A DNA stretch of 30,264 nucleotides from Verrucomicrobia bacterium UBA6775. Its GTDB lineage: Bacteria > Verrucomicrobiota > Verrucomicrobiia > Limisphaerales > UBA1096. Shown here piece by piece: positions 23,924 to 30,264 of the stretch. Position 1 is the first letter of the stretch. Every line of letters begins with the position of its first letter. The stretch lies in NCBI GenBank assembly GCA_002453165.1, contig DKGH01000138.1, positions 1-30,264 on the forward strand. Direction: 5' to 3'. Made by a program: the position numbers and the translations under genes. The notes under the pieces were generated by a model that saw only the letters and a list, made by a program, of their open reading frames with translations, did not search any database and was not told the DNA's origin.

Positions 23924-24844
23924 TCAGTGGTCGCGCTTCAGCAGATAGTCCGCAAGTGCTTCCAGCGCAACGGCCCTGCCGCGGAAAGGCTTCAGCGCCT
24001 GATAGGCCTTGGACGTCAGTTCAGCAGCGATTTTGCGGGATTTTTCCAAGCCAACGATGGAGGGGTAGGTCGCCTTTTGCACCGCCTCATCCTTGCCGGC
24101 GGTTTTGCCGAGCTGCTCGGATGATTGGGTGACGTCGAGGATGTCGTCGATTACCTGAAACGCCAGCCCGACGTGGTAGCCAAAATCGGTCAGCGCCTCG
24201 AGTTGGCGGGGTGTGCAGTTGGCGGACATGCCGCCGAGTTTTACGGAACAGGTCAGCAGCGCGGAGGTTTTGCGCTCGTGAATGTATCGAAGTTCGGCAC
24301 GCGACACCGGCTTCCCCTCACCTTCGAGGTCGGCCACCTGTCCAGCGATCAATTGGGCGTGCCCGGCAGTCTTGGCCAATTCACCCACGAAATCGTTTTG
24401 CTTGTAGCGCTTGGTCGGATTGGCCTCATTGGCCAACTCGAAAGCCAGAGTGAGCAGCGCGTCCCCGGCCAGCACCGCGATGCCCTCCCCGTAAACGATG
24501 TGGTTGGTTTTGTTGCCGCGCCGGTAATCGTCGTTGTCCAAGGCCGGAAGGTCGTCATGAATCAATGAGTAGGTGTGGATGCACTCCACCGCCGAGCCGA
24601 GCATGAGCGAGTTCTTAGGGTCGCCCCCGCACGCCTCGGCAGCGGCCTTGCAAAGAATCGGTCGCAACCGTTTGCCGCCGGCGAACACCGAGTAACGCAT
24701 CGATTCGTGCAGCGTTTTCGGTTTTGCTGATGCCTTGGGCAGATGCCGGTTCAACGCTGTGTCGACCTGCCTCATGCTCTGGTCGATGTAACGCTTGAGC
24801 GAGAATGTATTTTGATTGGCGCGTTTATGGGAGGAATCCGGCAC
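23924..24844 (-). CDS. Short-chain polyprenyl diphosphate synthase (farnesyl/geranylgeranyl type)
   Basis: The 306-residue protein starts at GTG 24844. It has GGKRLRP (residues 57-63), the first Asp-rich motif HDDLPALDNDD (Asp97, Asp98 and Asp103), GDALLTLAFEL, and the second Asp-rich motif DDILD (Asp233, 234, 237), followed by KTAGKDEAVQKATYP. The two extra residues in the first Asp-rich motif and the length are typical of IspA-type farnesyl or geranylgeranyl synthases, which condense isopentenyl diphosphate with allylic diphosphates. Product length cannot be decided from sequence by eye. dxs and xseB, common partners of ispA, are not adjacent. TTGGCCAA copies near 24372 and 24429 are read as ELAK and ELAN. 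Confidence 0.94.
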   Translation of the reverse strand: MPDSSHKRANQNTFSLKRYIDQSMRQVDTALNRHLPKASAKPKTLHESMRYSVFAGGKRLRPILCKAAAEACGGDPKNSLMLGSAVECIHTYSLIHDDLPALDNDDYRRGNKTNHIVYGEGIAVLAGDALLTLAFELANEANPTKRYKQNDFVGELAKTAGHAQLIAGQVADLEGEGKPVSRAELRYIHERKTSALLTCSVKLGGMSANCTPRQLEALTDFGYHVGLAFQVIDDILDVTQSSEQLGKTAGKDEAVQKATYPSIVGLEKSRKIAAELTSKAYQALKPFRGRAVALEALADYLLKRDH

Positions 24845-24938
24845 GGGGACGTTTTAATCACCGTCGCCTTCCCTCACAAGGCAGAACCAGCAGCTTGCCG
24901 ACGGGCTGACTGGCTGATAAGCAAATCCGCAGAAGGAA

Positions 24939-25961
24939 ATGAAACCACAAATCATCTTTTCAATCGTGGCTGTTTTAATGACCGGCTGCGGCAAACCGAC
25001 GCTTCCTGATATCTCTATCCATGAAGCAGCAATGGAGGGTGACACAGAGGCTATCAAGCAACACTTGGCAGCGGGAACAGATCCTAATTCAGCGAATCTT
25101 GGAGAGCGGTATTTGGAGGATTTCATTAATCCTCCACTGCATTACTCGAAAAACAAGGAAGTTGCCGAGTTGTTGATTGCCGGTGGCGCAGACGTGAATT
25201 TTAAGGATCAGAACGGCGCGGCCATTTTACACTACTGGGCCTTCTTCTCATACGGAGAAACCGAGTTAATTGAGTTGCTCATTGCAAACGGAGCCAATGT
25301 GAATATCAAGGATTCACTCGGCAATACTCCATTGGATAAAGCGATATATGGAAGTACCCGCTGGCACAAAGCCGCCAGAGAAGAAAGGGTTAAAATAGCT
25401 ACGATACTGCGAAAGCACGGCGGGGAAAGCGGAGCAAAGGAATCCATCGTAGCGGCAGTGAACTCAGGAAATGCGGAGGCCGTAAAAAAACACATATCCG
25501 ACGGCGGGGAAGAATCGAAAAAAATAAAAGATGTATTTAGCCGGGCAGTACAGTTGGATCACGCGGAGATCGTGGACCTGCTCCTGGCCAGCGGGACAGA
25601 TTTGAAAGCCAAGCTGGATGGATTATTACATCAGGTTAAGTCAGTTGAAGTTGCGAATTTATTAATTGAAAATGGAGCTAACGCGAACTCTCAATTTGGA
25701 GGCACGCCATTGCACTCGATCATCAGCCATAGGTCTCTCGATATGAATCAAAACAACACCGTTCAACTGGTGGGATTATTAATTACAAAAGGAGCAAATG
25801 TAAACGCTGTGAACGGTCAAGGGAGGACGCCTCTTGATTTGCTTTATAGCTCCGGTATGCCAGGCAATCCTGCAGCGGAAGCAGCCGCCCCCAGCGGGCC
25901 GTTAGCCGAGCTTCTCCGCAAACATGGAGGCAAGACAGAGATGGAAATAGGGAATGAATAA
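24939..25961 (+). CDS. Ankyrin-repeat lipoprotein
   Basis: The 340-residue protein has a lipoprotein signal (MKPQIIFSIVAVLMTGC, lipobox LMTGC with Cys17), so it is probably exported and lipid-anchored. The rest is ankyrin-like: PLHYSKNKEVAELLIAGGAD, then VNFKDQNG, ELLIANGANVNIKDSLGNTP, LLASGTD, LLIENGANANSQFGGTPLH and LLITKGANVNAVNGQGRTPL. The N-terminal unit is IHEAAMEGDTEAIKQHLAAG. Ankyrin repeats bind proteins; no partner can be named. Base use is clearly more AT-rich than its neighbours and it contains no copy of the palindromic repeat, hinting at later acquisition. An AGAAGG site lies just before the ATG. Confidence 0.88.
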   Translation: MKPQIIFSIVAVLMTGCGKPTLPDISIHEAAMEGDTEAIKQHLAAGTDPNSANLGERYLEDFINPPLHYSKNKEVAELLIAGGADVNFKDQNGAAILHYWAFFSYGETELIELLIANGANVNIKDSLGNTPLDKAIYGSTRWHKAAREERVKIATILRKHGGESGAKESIVAAVNSGNAEAVKKHISDGGEESKKIKDVFSRAVQLDHAEIVDLLLASGTDLKAKLDGLLHQVKSVEVANLLIENGANANSQFGGTPLHSIISHRSLDMNQNNTVQLVGLLITKGANVNAVNGQGRTPLDLLYSSGMPGNPAAEAAAPSGPLAELLRKHGGKTEMEIGNE

Positions 25962-25976
25962 TTCAAAAATGGACAG

Positions 25977-27014
25977 ATGAGTTTAATCGATCGAAAAAAC
26001 GTGGTGCTGCTTGGCCTGGGACGGGCGGGGAAGTTTCACATCCAGAGCATTCAGGCGATACCCGGCCTGCGGCTGAAATGCGTGGTGGATGTTGATGAAG
26101 CCAGGGCTAAGCGCTTGGCCGCCGAACTGGAGTGCGCCTACGCAACGGACGTGGATGCACCGCTTGGCCAAGCGGACGTCGATGCCGTGATCGTTGCCTC
26201 GCCGACGCATGAGCATTTCGGGCAGATCCAAAACGCGCTCAAGGCCGGCAAACCGGTCTTCACGGAAAAACCGCTGGGAAGTGATCTCAACGAGATTGAT
26301 ACCTGTTTCGACTTGGCCAAGCGCTACGACCTACCGCTGTTCGTTGGCTTCAATCGTCGCTTTGATCCGTCCTTTGCAAGTCTTGCCGCAGGGGTGCAGG
26401 CCGGGCAGGTAGGGGTGCTCCAGATGTTGCGCGTCACCTCCCGAGACTCACCGCTCCCTACGATGGAATACATTAGCACATCGCACGGTATTTTTCATGA
26501 CTGCATTGTCCACGATTTTGACATGCTGCGTTTTATCACCAGCCGTAATCCAGTCGAGATTTTTGCCGTCGGCAGCAGCTTCGTCGAAGGCATCGGAAAA
26601 CTAAACGACCTGGACAACGTCCTCGTCACTCTCAAGTACGACGACGGCATGATCGCCAGCATCGACGTAAACCGATTTGCGGCATACGGGTACGATCAAC
26701 GAATCGAGGTGTTCGGCAGCGAGGGGATGTTGCAGGCGGAAAACCGGGCACCGGTTTCCACCGTGTTGTCGAACAAGGAAGGCCTGCACAGGCCTACGAT
26801 TGAACACTCATTTCCCAGTCGCTACAAAGAGGCGTACCAGCGCGAGCTGGTTGAATTTCTCGAATGCATCAACGAAGGAAAGCCGGCGCCGGTCGCGCAT
26901 GAGGAAGTCCGCATGAGTTTCATCCTCTCAGAGTTGGGTGAGCAGTCCCACCGCGAAAACAAACCGCTCAAAGTGAGCGACCATCCCGGCCTTGCCGGCT
27001 CAGGCTCTGTTTGA
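25977..27014 (+). CDS. Gfo/Idh/MocA family oxidoreductase, inositol-dehydrogenase-like
   Basis: The 345-residue protein has an N-terminal NAD(P) Rossmann fold with GLGRAGKFH (residues 12-20), VVDVDEARAKRLA, and the family lysine Lys98 in FTEKPLG. The C-terminal domain shows GFNRRFDPSF and GIFHDCIVHDFDMLRF, where His and Asp correspond to the inositol dehydrogenase catalytic pair. There is no signal peptide, so it is cytoplasmic. Family members oxidise myo-inositol or related sugars at the expense of NAD. It stands directly upstream of a sulfatase whose start follows by 14 bases, suggesting use of a desulfated sugar. Three repeat sites lie inside: near 26110 (RLAAE), 26161 (PLGQAD) and 26312 (DLAKRY). 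Confidence 0.93.
   Translation: MSLIDRKNVVLLGLGRAGKFHIQSIQAIPGLRLKCVVDVDEARAKRLAAELECAYATDVDAPLGQADVDAVIVASPTHEHFGQIQNALKAGKPVFTEKPLGSDLNEIDTCFDLAKRYDLPLFVGFNRRFDPSFASLAAGVQAGQVGVLQMLRVTSRDSPLPTMEYISTSHGIFHDCIVHDFDMLRFITSRNPVEIFAVGSSFVEGIGKLNDLDNVLVTLKYDDGMIASIDVNRFAAYGYDQRIEVFGSEGMLQAENRAPVSTVLSNKEGLHRPTIEHSFPSRYKEAYQRELVEFLECINEGKPAPVAHEEVRMSFILSELGEQSHRENKPLKVSDHPGLAGSGSV
26161..26174. repeat. Perfect 14-base palindrome copy (in gene)
   Basis: Exact CGCTTGGCCAAGCG in the Rossmann domain of the Gfo/Idh/MocA gene, read as PLGQAD. Confidence 0.9.
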
Positions 27015-27028
27015 TACGGAAGCGCGAG

Positions 27029-28396
27029 ATGATGATCCGATCTAAAGTACACACACTTTCGACAGTTGCGTTTGCGATTTTTTTGGCGGCATCGCTTGGC
27101 CAAGCGGAGGCGGCGAGGCAGCCAAACATATTGATCGTGATCGCAGATGACTTGAACAAGGATAGCGTTGGCGTCTACGGCAATAAGGATGTGAAGACGC
27201 CAAACATCGACCGGCTGGCTAGCCAAGGGATGCGGTTTAACATGGCGTATACATCTACGGCCATGTGTGCACCGACACGCCAGCAGATGTACACCGGCCT
27301 GTACCCGGTACGGAGCGGGGCGTATCCGAATCATTCCAAGGTCAAGCCGGGCACGAAGAGCCTCGTGCATTACCTCAAGGCACTGGGGTATCGCGTTGGG
27401 CTGAGCGGCAAACGGCACTTCGGCCCGCCGTCTTCTTTTCCGTTTGAGCAGGTTTCGAGGAAGGTGGATTCCGCCGCAATCCGGGAGTTTGTTGCGCGCG
27501 ACAAGAAGCAGCCATTCTGTCTGTTGGTCACGTCTAACAGCCCGCATGTTCCGTGGTCCGCAGGCGATGCATCGCAGTACGACCTGGCCAAGCTGACCAT
27601 CCCACCTTACTGGATCGACTCGCCGGAGATGCGAGAATCGTTGACCCGTTATTACGCCGAGATCACTGACCTCGACCGGGAGGTTGGTGAGTGCATGAAG
27701 ATTCTCCATGAAACAAAACAGGCGACCAATACCGCCATGATTTTCACCACCGAACAGGGCGCGCAGTATCCCGGCTGCAAATGGACCTGTTACGAGAACG
27801 GACTCAATGTTGGTTTCATCGTCCGGTGGCCCGGCCAAGTGAAACCCGGAAGTGTGAGCGATGCCATGATCCACTACGTCGACGTTGCTCCCACATTGGT
27901 GGAGATGGCCGGCGGCGAAGCGATCAAGGGCCTAGATGGCCGGAGTTTTCTCGGCGTGTTGCAGGGCAAAACCAAGCGGCACAACTCGGTAACCTACGGG
28001 GTGCACACGCAAATTAATGCCATCGGCTCGCCGCCAACCGGGTACGCGGTACGCTCCATCCGTGCTGGCAAATGGAAGTACATCATGAACCTGAACCACA
28101 CGGTGACCTTCAACAACGCCGTCACAAAAAATGACAAGGAAAAATACTGGGCATCATGGATACAAGCCGCCAAAACCGACGCCAAGGCGGCTCTTTTGGT
28201 TAAGCGTTATTTAAACAGGCCCAACGATGAGTTGTACGATCTCAATAGCGACCCGCACGAGTTGAACAATCTCGCTGGACAGGTAAAACAGGCCAAGGTC
28301 AAGGCCCGCCTCAAACAGCAACTGCAGGATTGGATGGCCAGTCAGGGTGATCTTGGCCAAGCGACGGAAATGGCGGCCAAGCGGAACAGAAAATAA
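27029..28396 (+). CDS. Secreted sulfatase (formylglycine-dependent)
   Basis: I chose ATG 27029 (455 residues) because GGAAG lies six bases ahead of it; a TTG at 27011 would overlap the previous gene. The signal peptide is about residues 1-29 and ends SLGQAEA, which is encoded by a perfect palindrome copy. NILIVIADDLNKD supplies metal-binding aspartates. The active site CAPTR (Cys80) matches the CxPxR sulfatase motif that is converted to formylglycine, with LSGKRHFG further on. TGLYPVRSGAY and the C-terminal DELYDLNSDPHELNNLA are typical. It would cleave sulfate esters in the periplasm; the substrate is unknown and may not be an aryl sulfate. It is coupled to the NHL gene by TAATG. Confidence 0.94.
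   Translation: MMIRSKVHTLSTVAFAIFLAASLGQAEAARQPNILIVIADDLNKDSVGVYGNKDVKTPNIDRLASQGMRFNMAYTSTAMCAPTRQQMYTGLYPVRSGAYPNHSKVKPGTKSLVHYLKALGYRVGLSGKRHFGPPSSFPFEQVSRKVDSAAIREFVARDKKQPFCLLVTSNSPHVPWSAGDASQYDLAKLTIPPYWIDSPEMRESLTRYYAEITDLDREVGECMKILHETKQATNTAMIFTTEQGAQYPGCKWTCYENGLNVGFIVRWPGQVKPGSVSDAMIHYVDVAPTLVEMAGGEAIKGLDGRSFLGVLQGKTKRHNSVTYGVHTQINAIGSPPTGYAVRSIRAGKWKYIMNLNHTVTFNNAVTKNDKEKYWASWIQAAKTDAKAALLVKRYLNRPNDELYDLNSDPHELNNLAGQVKQAKVKARLKQQLQDWMASQGDLGQATEMAAKRNRK
27093..27106. repeat. Perfect 14-base palindrome copy (in signal peptide)
   Basis: Exact CGCTTGGCCAAGCG at the cleavage end of the sulfatase signal peptide, read as SLGQAE. Confidence 0.9.
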
Positions 28397-29415
28397 TGAA
28401 ACTTATCCCCTGCATCCTGCTCGTTGCCATCGCGGCCACCACTCAAGCCGAGCCGAAGGTAACGCTCATCGATGGGAGTTGGAACCCCGGCGAAGGTGGC
28501 GCGGTGACCGCGAGGCCGAACCCTCTGCATCGCCCGTTTGGTGTGGACTTTGATTCCAAGGGCCGCATGTGGATAGTTGAACTCGAGGGCAGCCGTGTGC
28601 ATCGCTTGGCCAACGGCGTACGGACTCACGTCGGCGGGGATGGTAGCAAAAGTTACAAAGGAGACGGAGGCCCGCTTGCCCAAGCGACCTTCAACGGCAT
28701 GCACAATTTGGCGGTTGGCCCGGATGATTCCGTGTACATTTCCGATAGCTGGAATCACTGCATCCGAAAGATCGATGCCGATGGGCAGATCACCACCATC
28801 GCTGGAACCGGAAAGCCCGGGTTTAGTGGAGACGACGGGCAGGCGGCCAAGGCGGAGTTCAACTACATCATGTGTATCACGTTGAGTCCGAAGGGAGACA
28901 AACTGCACATCGCCGACCTGAAAAACAGGCGCATCCGCGAGATGGATTTGCATTCCGGTATCGTCAAGACCATTGCCGGGAACGGAAATAGAGGCATCCC
29001 GAAAGACGGCACGATGGCTACCGAGTCCCCGCTGGTCGATCCGCGCGCAGTTTGCAGTGACGAGGCCGGGAATGTTTATGTGCTTGAGCGCGGAGGTCAT
29101 GCCCTGCGCGTCATTCGCCCAGACGGAAAAATTTACACCGTTGCGGGCAACGGAAACAAAGGGAGCGCCGATGGTGTTGGTTCATTAGCACGATTCAGAG
29201 GGCCGAAACACATTTGCACCGACCCCGCCGGAAATGTCTACGTGGCCGATGACGTGAACCACTTGATCCGCAAGTTTAATCCAAAGACGAGGGAAGTTTC
29301 GACACTGCTTGGCCGTGGAAAAATCAAACTTAAGCAGCCGCACGGTGTGACGTGGGAGAAGGGGAAACTTTACGTGGTCGACTCCAGCAACCACCGCATT
29401 TTGAGGGTAGAGTAG
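28396..29415 (+). CDS. Secreted NHL-repeat beta-propeller protein
   Basis: The 339-residue protein has a signal peptide (MKLIPCILLVAIAATTQA) and a series of NHL repeats: RPFGVDFDSKGRMWIVE, MHNLAVGPDDSVYISDSWNH, MCITLSPKGDKLHIADLKNR, PRAVCSDEAGNVYVLERG, PKHICTDPAGNVYVADDVNH and PHGVTWEKGKLYVVDSSNH. IAGTGKPGFSGDDG and VAGNGNKGSADG are the usual inter-blade loops. This predicts a six-bladed propeller with no catalytic group recognised; a binding role, or a lactonase-like role, is possible. It overlaps the sulfatase stop by one base, so the two are co-translated. Repeat-like sites near 28608 and 28673 are read as RLANG and PLAQAT. Confidence 0.92.
   Translation: MKLIPCILLVAIAATTQAEPKVTLIDGSWNPGEGGAVTARPNPLHRPFGVDFDSKGRMWIVELEGSRVHRLANGVRTHVGGDGSKSYKGDGGPLAQATFNGMHNLAVGPDDSVYISDSWNHCIRKIDADGQITTIAGTGKPGFSGDDGQAAKAEFNYIMCITLSPKGDKLHIADLKNRRIREMDLHSGIVKTIAGNGNRGIPKDGTMATESPLVDPRAVCSDEAGNVYVLERGGHALRVIRPDGKIYTVAGNGNKGSADGVGSLARFRGPKHICTDPAGNVYVADDVNHLIRKFNPKTREVSTLLGRGKIKLKQPHGVTWEKGKLYVVDSSNHRILRVE
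28673..28686. repeat. Palindrome copy with one substitution (in gene)
   Basis: CGCTTGCCCAAGCG, one base from the consensus, in the NHL gene and read as PLAQAT. Confidence 0.65.
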
Positions 29416-29417
29416 TG

Positions 29418-30264
29418 CTATTTTGCGCTTCGGTCACGCGGGACGACTTTCGCTTTACGTGCCCACGCTTCCCACTGGTCAGCCATGACCTTGACGCGTT
29501 CCGGATGAGCGGCAGCGAGGTTGGTGCCTTCAGCCCGGTCGTTGGCGAGGTTGTACAGTTCCCAGTCGTTGTCGCCAGCCGTGACGAGTTTCCAGTAGCC
29601 GATGCGAATGGCCTTGTTGCGTTCATGCTCCCAATACAAGGGCCGGTTGCCGAGTGATTTATTGGCAAAGGCCGGGAGGAGGCTCAAGCCCTGCATTGGG
29701 GGGATGTTGTTGCCGTGATAACGCTTGGGGTAGGAAGCCCCGGTGGCGGCCACTGTCGTTGCCATTAGGTCGGGGAGAAAAGCAGGCTGTGTTCTGAATT
29801 CCCCCTTGGCAGCGATGCCGTCCGGCCAATGCACAATCAACGGCGTGGCCATGCCGCCCTCGTGCACATGATGTTTGTAACGGCGGAACGGTGTGTTGGA
29901 GGCGTTGGCCCACGCGCGCCCGTAGGAGAGCATGAAGCCCCGATCGCTCTCAAGATCCTCCTTCGCGCCGCCTCCCAGTTCACCGCCCTCGGCGCAGCCG
30001 CCATTGTCGCTCAGAAAAAAAATAATCGTGTTGCCGAGACGCTCCATTTTCTTCAAAGACGCAATCAGTCGACCGACGTTTTGATCCACTGAATCAACCT
30101 GGGCGGAGTAGATTGCCATCCTTAAATCCAGCTCCACTTTTTTCTCTTTTGAAAGTTCGTCCCAGCCGCGTGCGTCTCGCGGTGCCTTGCCCCATTCTTT
30201 CCTGATCAAGCCCATGTCGAGCATCCGCTTGTAACGATCACGACTGACCTTGTCCCAGCCGCCT
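29418..30264 (-). CDS. Sulfatase, N-terminal part cut by window edge
   Basis: The frame is open from the window edge to a stop at 29418. The first in-frame ATG seen (30224) is internal, because the upstream codons continue in frame as GGWDKVSRDRYKRM, typical sulfatase sequence. About 281 residues are visible. Recognised parts are YSAQVDSVDQNVGRLIASL, IIFFLSDNGGCAEGG with the metal-binding Asp-Asn pair, HVHEGGMATPLIVHWP with the conserved basic/His region, a LPDLMATTVAATGASYP segment, and the end domain KLVTAGDNDWELYNLANDR. The CxPxR active-site cysteine would lie upstream of the window. It is convergent with the NHL gene, with two bases between their stops. It resembles arylsulfatase A-type proteins; the substrate is unknown. 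Confidence 0.92.
   Translation of the reverse strand, partial: GGWDKVSRDRYKRMLDMGLIRKEWGKAPRDARGWDELSKEKKVELDLRMAIYSAQVDSVDQNVGRLIASLKKMERLGNTIIFFLSDNGGCAEGGELGGGAKEDLESDRGFMLSYGRAWANASNTPFRRYKHHVHEGGMATPLIVHWPDGIAAKGEFRTQPAFLPDLMATTVAATGASYPKRYHGNNIPPMQGLSLLPAFANKSLGNRPLYWEHERNKAIRIGYWKLVTAGDNDWELYNLANDRAEGTNLAAAHPERVKVMADQWEAWARKAKVVPRDRSAK

Noticed and set aside
27011..27028. TTG start for the sulfatase at 27011
   Set aside because: It overlaps the preceding stop, and a good ribosome-binding site (GGAAG) is correctly spaced for the ATG at 27029.
1201..28686. Palindromic repeats considered as a CRISPR array or as terminators
   Set aside because: Copies are dispersed without regular spacing or spacers, and the 14-mer is a perfect palindrome with no loop and no T-run. 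Neither model fits.
28342..29100. 252-codon minus frame opposite the NHL gene
   Set aside because: It mirrors the repetitive NHL coding sequence and shows no motif of its own.

Overview
The window looks like a chromosomal segment of a G+C-rich, Gram-negative bacterium of the PVC group, most likely Verrucomicrobia or a relative. The evidence is the gene families: planctomycete-type cytochrome / DUF1549-DUF1553 and DUF1501 proteins, very large secreted beta-propeller dehydrogenases with CxxCH haem sites, an SGNH-hydrolase/propeller fusion, several sulfatases, and lipid A genes (lpxK, an lpxL-type acyltransferase) showing an outer membrane. No phage, transposase, integrase or CRISPR array was seen.

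Layout. 1-2.8 kb (minus): a truncated SGNH-hydrolase/propeller fusion and a Tat-exported TIM-barrel isomerase-like protein. 2.96-4.33 kb (plus): trigger factor with a histidine-rich tail, followed by a clear terminator. 4.4-14.2 kb (plus): a long tightly packed run of a three-haem propeller dehydrogenase, DUF1549/1553 protein, DUF1501 protein, WD40 protein, an asparagine-synthase-like PP-loop protein and a radical SAM protein. 14.2-17.5 kb (plus): gamma-carbonic-anhydrase-like protein, tRNA-Ile(CAU), a DCC thiol oxidoreductase-like protein, lpxK and an lpxL-like gene. 17.5-24.8 kb (minus): dnaN, cysteine desulfurase, MoxR ATPase, a coiled-coil membrane protein, purE and a short-chain polyprenyl diphosphate synthase. 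24.9-30.3 kb: ankyrin-repeat lipoprotein, Gfo/Idh/MocA oxidoreductase, sulfatase and NHL protein (plus), then a convergent truncated second sulfatase (minus).

How genes fit together. The secreted dehydrogenases, c-type cytochromes, sulfatases and sugar-isomerase/oxidoreductase proteins are consistent with periplasmic breakdown and oxidation of sulfated or otherwise complex carbohydrates. The exact substrate cannot be read from the sequence. The central part holds housekeeping genes (replication clamp, Fe-S/tRNA sulfur supply, purine, isoprenoid and lipid A synthesis).

The most striking signal is not a gene. A short perfect palindrome, CGCTTGGCCAAGCG, occurs seven times exactly. Its 8-base core TTGGCCAA occurs about 30 times, where well under one is expected by chance. 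Copies lie both between genes and inside them, where they encode the recurring tetrapeptides LAKR or LGQA. This resembles the HIP1 octamer of cyanobacteria in behaviour but has a different sequence. A second point of interest is the asparagine-synthase-like / radical SAM pair, whose second gene has no normal start codon ahead of its iron-sulfur motif.
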